Below are positions 49,275 through 59,166 of a stretch of 64,000 nt of DNA, one piece after another. The first letter of the stretch is position 1, and the number at the start of each line of letters is the position of its first letter. The DNA lies in NCBI GenBank assembly GCA_022225965.2, contig JAKJXP020000020.1, forward strand, positions 372,001 through 436,000. Reading direction: 5' to 3'. The stretch is from Diatrype stigma. Its lineage: Eukaryota; Ascomycota; Sordariomycetes; Xylariales; Diatrypaceae. The notes beneath the pieces were generated by a model that was given only the letters and a program-made list of their open reading frames with translations, searched no databases and had not been told where the DNA came from. The position numbers were made by a program, and so were the translations under genes.

Positions 49275-50294
49275 TTACAGGATAAAGCTTATCTCCAAAG
49301 CCCCTTGGTGCTCCTTCGTACATTTGAACTGACCCATCATCCGATAATAGCATTTATCGCACTGGCGTATATCCTGGCAGTTCTTCTGCTCACAGCGGAA
49401 GATTTTCATGCCTCTTTCAAGCAGATCTCGGTCGGGCGTTTTGTATGCAGAGCTGGCAGATTTGTTTCGTTCTTCGCTCCAGCTGTTCGATCGGCGGTGG
49501 TGTTGATGAGGGTGCGATCTCTTCATCGTTGATTCTGGGAATGGGTACAGTCTCCCAACCCATTCCTTGTCCATGGTGGACAACCCCTTGCCTGGTTTCG
49601 TTTCGACGCGGTTCTTCATCCAATCGTGTGGAATGGGGTATAGCATGATCGATTCCGGGTCAAAGTCCGAGTACTCGGTATCCTTGGGATCCTCCCGGCG
49701 TAGGACATTGTGATTTACAAAAGCCGGATCACCATAGGCGGCGATTACCGCAGGGACGTTCCACTCGATAGGACAGAGAGGAGAAGCATGCTCATGCGTG
49801 ATGCCAAGAACATGGCCAAACTCATGGAGGGCCACGCTAGAAATTTCCCTTGCGCTGGAATTGTTGCCTATGGAGAGCTCTAGGGTATGCTTCTCTTTTG
49901 GCATGTTTTGTGCTTCTCTACCAAGATGCGACCATCCTCCCACCTTCCAGGGGTCTGGGTGTGTAACACACTTGATGCGAACCACTGCGGACTCTGAGTT
50001 TGGGACGAACCGGAATGAGATATTGGCGTGAGTCTGCCATAGCTGAGAAGCACGCCGAACTATTGCGTTGATCTTGTGTGGTGATAAGTCCTGGTGGCGG
50101 CATGTGTTGCGGATAGCAACGGTGATTTCATCACCAGGTTCCCAGCGTGAGGACCTAGATAAACAAAACGCCAAAGCTCGAGGCTGACCCGGGAAACTCA
50201 TACCAACATCCATGTTGACGTGGGGTTTCGTGGCATGGAGGTGGTGGTTGTTAGGATTGACGATATCAGGACTATCCTGGCTCACTTGGGCCAT
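49275..50294 (-). CDS. Astacin-like zinc metalloprotease (M12A type), 339 aa
   Basis: Single exon. The zinc site HEFGHVLGITHE at residues 157-168 matches HExxHxxGxxHE of the metzincin/astacin group. The matching Met-turn is SIMLYPIP with Met217. The segment ahead (SSVALHEFGH, preceded by LELSIGN) also fits. No N-terminal signal peptide or propeptide is evident: the protein begins with a polar Asn/His-rich segment. After the catalytic domain comes a His/Arg/Ser-rich linker (PHQHHRR near 245-251), then a C-terminal Cys-rich tail with CEQKNC and CDKC around 300-316, possibly a second metal-binding or disulfide module. It probably hydrolyses peptide bonds; the target and location are unknown. Start at the first ATG. 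Confidence 0.82.
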   Translation of the reverse strand: MAQVSQDSPDIVNPNNHHLHATKPHVNMDVGMSFPGQPRALAFCLSRSSRWEPGDEITVAIRNTCRHQDLSPHKINAIVRRASQLWQTHANISFRFVPNSESAVVRIKCVTHPDPWKVGGWSHLGREAQNMPKEKHTLELSIGNNSSAREISSVALHEFGHVLGITHEHASPLCPIEWNVPAVIAAYGDPAFVNHNVLRREDPKDTEYSDFDPESIMLYPIPHDWMKNRVETKPGKGLSTMDKEWVGRLYPFPESTMKRSHPHQHHRRSNSWSEERNKSASSAYKTPDRDLLERGMKIFRCEQKNCQDIRQCDKCYYRMMGQFKCTKEHQGALEISFIL

Positions 50295-51448
50295 CGTATT
50301 CGTAGGGGGCGTGGGTGAAAGTGGGATTGGGAAGCAGTGTTGCCGGTTGATTCATCAAGAGGTCTATGGGAAGGCCTGAGAGAACTTGTTTCAAGACCAT
50401 GGTGGATAGATTCACATTTACATAATTTGATAAATATCAACAAGAAACTTGGACAGTCAAGTTGGACTTCCAGCAGCAGCCGAAGAACTTCACAGCCCCG
50501 TTGTAAGACACAAGGCTTGGCGATTGAGGGTGAAGCGTTACATTCGAACAGCCTCTCTTCCCTGCCAGCTTCTTATAAGACTTACAGGATGCAGCAGTTA
50601 GCCTCATCTGTGGGGAATCAGCCGCAGGTGTTATTAGTTAACTACCGAGTTCAGGTCTATTCAGTATGCACCTTCACGGCTCGGGCTCGCAACCTGCATG
50701 GCATCAAGGCAGGAGAGGGGTGTCCCGTAACTAGGTACCTACCTATCACTCAGCCCCCCTCTGTAGAAACTCTAGACATATCACTGTGTTGCATTGCATG
50801 TGGGGTTTTTACTCGTTTAGATCTGAGTCGGCCTTACCGCTTGCCCATTCGCCAGCGACATGCAGTCAGAGGGGGCGATAGGGGGCTAGACGGACTACCT
50901 ACATAGGTACCTACTTAGTAGGTAATCCATCAATCCGCCTATTCGGGGTCGAATGTCAGGAATGTCAGGAGGGGATGTCGTACAATTAGATCTCCAATTA
51001 GGAGCGGAAAACAATAGCCAATCGGGGGCGATTGGGGCTGCAGCTGCAATCACCGCCCTACATAGGTACCTTAGCACCCTAGGTACCTAGCAGCTGCCTA
51101 GGTAGCTACCCCACAACGCGTCATTATCACTTCTTGATCAACTTCATTTGCGGTTGGTACTTGAAAAACAAGTCGATCAGGGTCTGCCATTTGCCGGCGA
51201 CATAAAGCCATTTTTCCGGATCAAATCCACGATAGGTAAGTATCAGCCCAAATGGTTGAAACCTATTTGAACTGATTGATCACTTGTCAAAAACATAGGC
51301 TAATTAACGACCAGCAGCTAACACTGCAGGCCTGGGGTTATCGTGATCTTTTGAAATACCCCACCCAAACCACAAATCACGATGGAAACGGGACGTAGCT
51401 AATATAGCCTGTCTCTTGAACAAATTCTCTCACCAAATCAGCTTGAAA
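50295..51448. other. Intergenic region with TAGGTACCTA motifs
   Basis: No gene is supported. A 189-codon plus-strand frame at 50337-50906 shows no recognisable domain. The stretch 50730-51105 is dense in CCTACCTA, TAGGTACC and CTAGGTAC words in both orientations, like the spacers near the AT-rich blocks. Confidence 0.4.
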
Positions 51449-51544
51449 GGGCGCTTGGTCTAGGGGTATGATTTTCGCTTCGCACCATCAATCAAGAATG
51501 TGCGCCTTTGTGAAAGGTCGTGGGTTCAATTCCCACAGCGTCCA
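51449..51544 (+). tRNA. tRNA with 24-nt intron, anticodon CGC (Ala), Pro-like body
   Basis: The cloverleaf closes well: a 7-bp acceptor stem (GGGCGCT with AGCGTCC, one G-U at 3:70), T-arm GTGGG/TTCAATT/CCCAC, D-arm with the A-box-like TGGTCTAGGGG, and anticodon stem TTCGC/GTGAA. The anticodon at 51481-51483 is CGC, followed by an A and an intron at 51485-51508. The intron contains GTGCG, which can pair with the anticodon region as in normal pre-tRNA. The discriminator base is A. TTTTTT near 51579 is a plausible Pol III terminator. The body resembles fungal tRNA-Pro, while the anticodon, G3-U70 and A73 point to alanine. Confidence in a tRNA gene is high, in its identity moderate. Confidence 0.8.
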
Positions 51545-54500
51545 AAGCTGTAGTTGGGAACACTTGGAGGTTGTGTTATTTTTTGCATTTCAAGCGTGAG
51601 ATTCTTTCTTTTTTTTTTTTTTTTTTTTTTTTTGTCTTTCCTTGTTCCCCCGCCTCCCTCCTTCACCCTCCCCCTTTTACCCCAACACACCCCTTTTTCT
51701 TGTGTTGCGGTGGCTTCTGCCCACCGTCGCTATATGACTAAGTAGCCACACCTTAAAACCTACGCGAGATCCAAGTACTTGACTCGGAATCCTTTCGTGG
51801 ACGGGGTCCCGACACAACCTGGAGGCAAAAACTAGACATCAAGGGGTAGGTCCGGCCATGAAGCGACCGTCCGGCGATTGCATATATGAAAATGATGGGC
51901 CGAGACCACGCCCGGGAGGTTCTTGACATCTTCGCGGATCACATGCACGTTAAGGCCCTGAGGTACTCCCACCGATAAAATACATATGATTTGCTACGGC
52001 ACTGGCTGGTAACTACTGATTGACGGAATGAGTTCCCGTAACAACAGTACAGCACATATATACCACTATAGGTTACCAAGTGTTGGACTTGATAACTTGT
52101 ATCTCTTTTGGTGCAGGGCACGGTGGTGCAATGGTTACTGGTTTAGACCCTCCCATGACACGACTGATCGGAATACAGCAACGTAGTTCCAGAGAGCTAG
52201 GACTGAAGCTACCTTAGTAGCGCAAGAGCCGGATCGAGATATTCCAGACAGGAAGGTGGGTGTTGCGAGATTGCAAAAGAGGCTGTGAGCTGCCTACTGT
52301 CCAGGAGAGCTCGCCCAAACTCCACACAATGCACGGTAGACTGGAGATACCATTGAACTGCTTCTGTGCACGAACTCTTCGTAGCTCGATGTCGCAATCT
52401 GTACTTATGGACATTACTTGATTCCGTGGAAGGAGAGGTGTTTTATCATATGTATTATCATCACTGCCCTCGGCATGGGTTTCGGAAGCGTGCATGATCT
52501 CCTGTCTCTATCAGGCCGGATGTATGGATGCAGACCGGGATTGCATAGGCGTAGTTGCGTAGTTGCGGCCAACTGCTACTACAAGATGCTAGGAATGCAT
52601 CGTACTTGCGTTTGCAATCTGATGAGAATCTGCAGTGGTCAGGCAGTCTGGAGTCCCCTGTTCGCAGGCAGCCCACATATGGGCGATATCTGGCCCTCTT
52701 CAAGATCTTCTTGGATCGATGGTGATCGAATTAGCCATATATACGCATTACCCCTGAGAACACATTATGAGAAGTTGATGACGCCGAGAACCATGAAAAC
52801 AAATAGCGTTGCCGTATCCTCGCGGAAGACACATTCCATCACGGCAACAATAGTTCGTGAGGTGGTGACGCTGATGAAGATCGCCGACGCGAACAACGTG
52901 GTAACAATAGTTGCCATTCCGGACTGCGACTCATTAGATAGTATGGTATTTTGACTCGGCTACCATAGTGATCTCACTCACACCATAGGTATACGTATCT
53001 GATGTCTTTCGATAGGATACGCTGCAGCCCCATGTCTGCCACAATCGGGTAAATACGCGTACAAACTGATGACCAGAGTTAACGACGATGCCCAAAAGTT
53101 ACTAGAAATTTAGCCGACATCATAGGCGATTACTTACTATTTGAAGCACATCCCCTACGAGCATGGAGGAATTGTGTCGAACTCCAGTCATCAGACACGC
53201 GACGAACAAACCCATATCAACCATATCTAGTATGCCACCAGCCCCAGCATACAATGACTTATTCGACATGTTCTCTGGTAAATGTACAGATGCATTTGAA
53301 GTGATGAAGGCCTGAGCACATTTATTTTTGTTTTCGCTGCTGTTCGAATATATACCCGCCTGAAAAGTGTAACCTGCGAGCTTTCTTACTCTTGCCATGC
53401 GAAAAGGGGTACGCCTCCTTCGTAAACGCACATTGTGACAGTGAGACTTACCCTTTCGGACAGACCTCGGAGTCTTCTGTCTCACTGTTATGTATAACAA
53501 AGGGACGTTCTGCCTCGGCTCTGACAGGCATCTCATCACACGGCTACACACACACACCCCTTCAATGTGTACTAGCCAGGTCCTGGTCGTATTGGTTGAG
53601 AGTGTTTGCGTCCGTTATACTACCTCCTCGGGAGCAGTGATCCTGCTCACTTCCCTCTCGGTGATGCCTGTTGAACCCTGTTCATACGCCGAGCGAAGAA
53701 GCTCGATAGCTACTCTTACGATCCGGCCGGCTGCCCCGCTTCCCGAAGTCGATCACGTATCTGGAGCTAAGGCGCCAGAGCAGTTCGTCCCGCGAGCCTA
53801 GTCAGGCTGTTCTGAGGGTTCTGCTAAGTAGCAGAAGAGAAGCAACAATCTAGCTATCCTCATTCGTTCATTGAACTACAATGCTAATTCGGTGATGACT
53901 TTTGAGCGGTAACTAGGTAACATGCGCGCGATTGTCAGAATCGAAGCCTTCCTGATAAAGAATTGCACCCTCGTGCCAGGTCGAATAATGAAACAGGGTC
54001 TTGTTCAGTTTCAAAGTCTTGGCGATCCGATAGCAAAAAGACCTTGGTAGGTATAACCCCACATTGACTTTGTATAGAGTCGCGTTGAGTATGGAGCAGG
54101 GCCGCGTGTTATCGGAGCGTATGTACCTGTCGCATGGCAGCGATACGTGCGGTAGATAGCGGTCTTATACGAGGGGTGAACGGCGGGAAATGGAGACTAG
54201 CATTGTGTCAAAACCGTAGTTATGAGCAGATAGCGGAATGTGAGTGTGCCTTTCCTATAAGACGATACCGAGAAGCTGGAGCAGCTGAGGCTAGAGAAGC
54301 CTCACGCCGACGCCAATGCGATCGAACCCTTTTGTATTATACGGTCATGCAACGTTACTGGGATCATTTCGGGTTGTGCATCGATTCAGATCCAGAATGA
54401 TCCAGATCTATGAAACATTTCACCAACAGGGTGGAAGGGGTTCGCTGACGGAAATTAGCCACAGGTTGACGCCATCTAGAAGTGGTTGGAAAGAAATGCA

Positions 54501-54997
54501 TCAGAGTGTCAAGCTTTCGGGCTTTGGAGAGCTAATAGATGTTGGATAACAACTACTTCATCAGTCTACCGCGATTCGTTCTATGTCTGGAAGTAGGCCC
54601 GAGCCGTACCCCTTGCCCAGATGAGATGCAAATCACGCAATAGGACTAAACAGTTCGAGACCTGATATAGCTCCTTATATACAAGCTAGCCATTGGCTGC
54701 ATAGTTTAGGTAGGTGGGCTGCGATACAATATGCAATCGACAATACTATGGCGCAAGAGAGTCTAGATACCAAACTCGTTATCATCCTGGACCTTCCCAC
54801 ACCAGCAAGCCTGCTTGTCCGACGTTACGCTCGCGGCCACCCCCGCCCCCTGTGGCAGCATTGAATTACGATAAAGTTACAGAAGACCATGTTATCTCTA
54901 TATATTGAGGGCGGGGACCATGAAGCACTGCTTCTTGTCCCCTCTTCGTCCTCTCTTGACGTGTGTTACTTGATCATTTCATTATCAGCGAAGAGCC
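51545..54997. other. Gene-poor region with a poly-T tract
   Basis: A pure T run of about 25 nt at 51608-51632 follows the tRNA. The remaining 3.4 kb has many overlapping frames of 60-180 codons (for example 52418-52954 plus, 53120-53557 minus, 54134-54400 plus), none with a recognisable domain or clear bias. The last 300 bp should hold the transporter promoter. Confidence 0.35.
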
Positions 54998-57369
54998 ATG
55001 GGTAAGTTCTGTTACTATGCGCACACGTAACCTGCGGCATGAACATCTAACCAATCTATGCGCCATGTAGCCACGAATACTGTCGGCGCTGAAAACGTCG
55101 TCGGTCTCACCGTCAAAGACGTCGTCGAGCCGGAAAAGACCGATCCTGCTGCTCTGGACGTCGAGAAGGAGGCCGGACATGAGGTAGTCGTCACCGATCA
55201 CGAGGTGTACCCACCTCCCACCGAAGAGGAGCGGTCGACGCTCCGCAAAGTCAACGACTCCATCCCGATCGCGGCTTGGTCCCTTTGCTTCGTAGAACTG
55301 GCTGAGCGAGCATCCTAGTAAGTTATTTTTCTTCGCGCCATTCAGTTCAGCTGGTGTTCAGGCTTTTGACCTGAGATAACATGAGAGCGCGTGGTCATGA
55401 GAAATGAATGAGCCCCTGTGAAATGCGCAGAATGTCATTGAATAGCCGGGGGGTCTACCCAACCTGTTATTTGACGGCTCCTGAACAACGTCCATACCTT
55501 GCGTTAAATACCCGCCAAGAATCATTTACTAAGTATAAATCTTGCAGCTATGGTGTTAAAGCCGTATTCAACAACTATCTTCAGTTCTCGCTCCCGAAAG
55601 ACGGCCCCGGGACCGGTGCTATCAACCCGAACCGTCCTAATGACCATGCCGGCGCGCTCGGCATGGGCCTCCAAGCAGCCTCCGCCTTGACTCTGCTGTT
55701 CACTTTCCTGGCGTACCTTCTCCCTATCTTCGGCGCTTGGATCGCAGACACCAAGATTGGCCGTTATCAAGCTATTGTAGTAGGCGTGCTCATCGGCGGT
55801 CTCGCCCACGTTATAATGAGGTATGCAACTAGGTCTCCGATCAAGCCCTTGACCCCGTGTGTTATCCACGTAGTTGCTTGGGTCTGCTTATTGCGTCAAT
55901 ATCAACTAACCTTTTCACAGTACGTGGAATGTCTTGTTCAATCCAACACTCTTGGCAAGAGTCAGAGCTGTCAAAGTGCTGGCAAGACTTTAGAACATAT
56001 ACTAACACAAACTAGTCGCTGGTGCTGTACCGGCTCTTTTACAAGCCGGGAAGGGCGTCGCGCCATTCCTCGTCAGCTTCTTCCTGCTCGCCATCGGCGC
56101 CGGCATCTTCAAGCCCAACGTGGCGCCGACGGTTCTCGACCAGTACAAGTACCAGCGGGAGTACACGAAGGTGCTCAAGTCGGGGGAGAAAGTCCTGGTC
56201 GACCCGGAAACGACCGTGAGCCACATCATGCTGATCTTCTACGCGTTCGTCAACGTTGGCGCCTTCTTCTCCATCGCCGTCGTCTACATCGAGAAGTACC
56301 ACAGCTTCTGGCTGGCCTACCTGGTCCCCGGCATCGTGTACTTCCTGTTGCCTATCCTGCTGGCGGTCATGTACAAGCGCACCGTCCGGAAGCGGCCGCA
56401 GGGCTCCGACCTGGCCCGCTTCGTCAAGGTCACCACCACGGCGCTGCGAACGAGCAAGGGCAACGTCTTCGCCAAGGACTTCTGGCTGAACGTGAAGCCC
56501 TCCACACTGGCCGAGCGCGGCACGCCCACCACCGCCTGGTCGGAGAAAGACGTCAGTGACGCGCAGCGCACCTGGCAGGCCGTCCAGATCTTCCTGTACA
56601 TCCCGGTCTGGTACCTGAACGACGGCGGCGTCGGGGCTGTCCAGAGCAACCAGGCAGCAGCCATGACTTCGAACGGCGCGCCTAATGACCTGCTGAGCCA
56701 CTTCAACCCCCTCGTCATCATCGTCTTCTCGCCGTTGATGGCCCAGGTCGTGTATCCGTTCCTCGAGCGCAGGAAGATCAGGTTCGGGCGCATCGACCGG
56801 ATGACTACCGGGTTCATACTCGCCATTATCTCCGGAGTGATTGGTGCCATAGTCCAGTATCGCGTATATGAGACTAGTCCTTGGTGAGTGCTCGCTGCCA
56901 GCCTATCCATCCGTGCACGGTTCATTGTTCGTCTCCTAGTGCTGACTTTGGCTAACTTACCTCGCGCCACAGTGGTTACAACGCTAGCGATTGCGACGAG
57001 GTGTCGCCCCTTAACATCTGGTGGCAGATCCCCAACGTTGCGCTCGGCGCCATGTCCGAGATCTTCGTCAACGTCACCTCGTACGAGTTGGCCTACTCCC
57101 GCGCCCCCGAGCACATGAGGGCGACCGTCGTGGCGCTCTTCCTCTTCATGACCGCCCTGAGCAGCGCCCTGGGCGAGATCCTGATCCCCGCTATCACCGA
57201 CCCGACGCTTGTATGGGCTTGGGCCGCCCCCGCCATTGCGCTGTTCGTCCAGACCGTCATCTTCGTGTGGAGACATCGCGGCATCAACGATGACGCCTTC
57301 ATGACCTACGAGGAGGATTTTGTGGAGCAGACTGCTGAAGAGAAGAAGGTCGACAAGGAACATAGTTAG
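54998..57369 (+). CDS. POT/PTR2-family proton-coupled peptide transporter, 595 aa, five exons
   Basis: This integral plasma-membrane symporter probably imports di- and tripeptides with protons. Exons: 54998-55001, 55071-55317, 55548-55819, 56016-56883 and 56973-57369, 596 codons including TAG. Introns: 55002-55070, 55318-55547 (230 nt), the compound interval 55820-56015, and 56884-56972. The tiny first exon (ATG G) is inferred from a good GTAAGT donor and a clean in-frame join giving MATNTVG; an alternative start is the ATG at 55058. Motifs: ERASYYG at about 80-86, followed by FNNYLQ, and the second PTR signature FYAFVNVGAFFS. Strings of hydrophobic segments fit the family's usual 12 spans. 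The soluble N-terminus is acidic. Length matches PTR2 proteins (about 600 aa). It is convergent with the tannase-like gene. Substrate choice cannot be read from sequence. Confidence 0.9.
55820..56015 (+). other. Nested twin intron (stwintron) in the peptide transporter
   Basis: No single GT-AG intron here restores the frame. If 55821-55920 (GTATGC ... CTAACCTTTTCACAG, 100 nt) is removed first, the G at 55820 joins TACGT and creates a new perfect donor, GTACGT. The second intron (G55820 plus 55921-56015, 96 nt, ending ACTAACACAAACTAG) then splices A55819 to TC at 56016. That gives an Ile codon and HVIMIAGAVPALLQ, the expected transporter sequence. The internal intron therefore splits the external donor between its first and second bases. 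Confidence 0.8.
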
Positions 57370-57565
57370 ACGATAGCCTTTGGGTCAATTGTGCGTTGGG
57401 GCGCATCATCTATCGGGGGCAGCTGTCTCGGTGGTCTTAGCTAACTCGTATACAAGTTTGAGAGTCTTAAGTATTATATATTACTGTTTATACGACATGA
57501 ACATACGAATAGCTTCTAAGGACTTTTGGGGTCGGATGGTCCAACAGTTTCGTGGATCAATTTGA

Positions 57566-59166
57566 TCATGCACAGTAGAAACTGGAAGGGTCATCGCGAT
57601 CACCGACCCCATCCCACAATGTTTTCTGTGGATAGGGGCAAACAACTCGTTCGAATGAGCCCCCATTGGAATCAGTGAAAGTAATAGGAAGCGTGTCAGG
57701 AACAGTTCCATTCTCCACCCATTTCCGTAAAGTGTCGAACACACTCGTCGCGGGCTGACCCCCTGTCCCACCAACACAGTGGCTTGTGCCTGGTATCTCG
57801 AACAACCGATAAAAATCATCCACATCTCGAGTTATGCCCTTTACAGCATTGTAGTAATGCCGAGTTCCCTTTTCCGGTATGAGTTCATCGGCCTTCACAC
57901 CCCGTGTTAGCAACTTCTGTAAGGGCAGGCATAACTATCCAGCGGAAGGATACTTACCATTCCATGGTAAGTTAACAGCTTTTTGCCTTGGCGCTGAAAT
58001 TCTCTCAGATCCGGATCGCCTGTTCCAACGATGCTGTCAAACTCTGCAGCTCCTCTGTGCATCTGCCACTGGTACTCTTCCAACGTTAGATTGCTAAAAT
58101 CATATGTTGAGCTCTTCTCGACGAAGTACTGTAACCAAGGAGCCCCTAGCCCACTAGTTCCCGAGTCCCTAGTGCTATCCGCAAGCGGTGCCCCTATACT
58201 GGGGCCGTACCAGAGAAAGCTTCCATCCGTGTCCCGAGGACCTTCCCACACCGCCTTGGCAAAAGTGATTGCTTCTTGCGATATAGTTGCCGTTTGGTTG
58301 GTCGATGCGCACAGGAAGGGGGATCCCACAAGGGACTGGGGATCGAATGCTTTCAAACAGGCCTCGTCGTCGGCTATGAGACCATCTTCAAATCCATCAA
58401 GCGCGTCGCAGAAATCAATCGCCCTGGCCGTCACTTCATCGAGCTCGCAGCGATCCGGCTCAATTCCATCGAGGTATGTATTTATGAATACGGTAGACCA
58501 GTACATGCTACCCAACATGGCGGGGAGGTAAATCGCAGGTGCCGCAGCCGAAATGCCATCGTACAGGTCGGGATACCGCTGAGCCAGCATATAGCCCTGC
58601 CGGCCTCCCTGCGAGCACCCGTACCAGTAGCTGTAGCTCGGGCCCTCACCATAGAAAGACTGGATCAGGCTCTTTCCGATGACGGCCTCGTCGCGCAGAG
58701 TCACGCTGGCGAAGTTCTGCAGCTGATAGAGGTCGACGTTGCCCTCCGACACCAGCGCCCAGCTATCCGGCAACGGGGTATTGCCGCCCCCGTCTGTCGT
58801 AATGGAGGCATAGCCCTCGGCGAGAGCAAGGAACATCTCCAGATCGGAATTGGCGTCCAGGCCGGGCGACCACCCGCCGCCGCCGACCGCCTGGAACCTG
58901 TGATTCCACACGGGAGACGCGACGGGCAGGAAGGCCCGGACGTTGATGAGGTCATTCTGGCCGGGGTGCGTGTACGAGACGGTTACATTGCAAAACGTGG
59001 CATTCTCCACCCTCACACCCGGGGGGGCGAAGGGCGACCCCGGCGATGGGTCGGTGAAGTTGTAGATGGGCGTGGCAACTACGGATTCGAGGCGGGCCCC
59101 GGGCAAATCTGGGAAGGGAAACGTGGCTGCCGAGCAAAGAGATACAAGGCCTGCTGAACCCGCCAT
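57566..59166 (-). CDS. Tannase/feruloyl esterase family protein, 511 aa, two exons
   Basis: This family hydrolyses ester bonds of gallate or hydroxycinnamate esters in plant material. Exons: 59166-57958 and 57892-57566. The intron 57893-57957 (65 nt) carries a GCTAAC branch point 12 nt before its AG and joins TYHGM to ADELIP in frame. The CS-D-HC catalytic set is complete: GCSQGG with Cys184-Ser185, Asp405 in ADELIP, and GTSHC with His441-Cys442. The N-terminus has a short hydrophobic stretch (GLVSLCSAATF), consistent with a secretion signal although brief. Several NxT/S sites (NFT, NAT, NVT, NQT, NLT) suit a secreted glycoprotein. The length is in the family range. Tannase and feruloyl esterase type B cannot be separated by eye. 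The neighbouring GH127 gene suggests a role in plant cell-wall use. Confidence 0.88.

Noticed and set aside
52120..52200. Second tRNA suggested by GGTGGTGCAATGGTTACTGG
   Set aside because: Only a D-arm-like fragment is present; no T-arm (GGTTCRANTCC) or closing acceptor stem follows.
55408..56559. 383-aa frame through the transporter exons
   Set aside because: It reads through introns and then continues out of frame into Arg/His-rich sequence. The real exons lie in other frames with PTR2 motifs.
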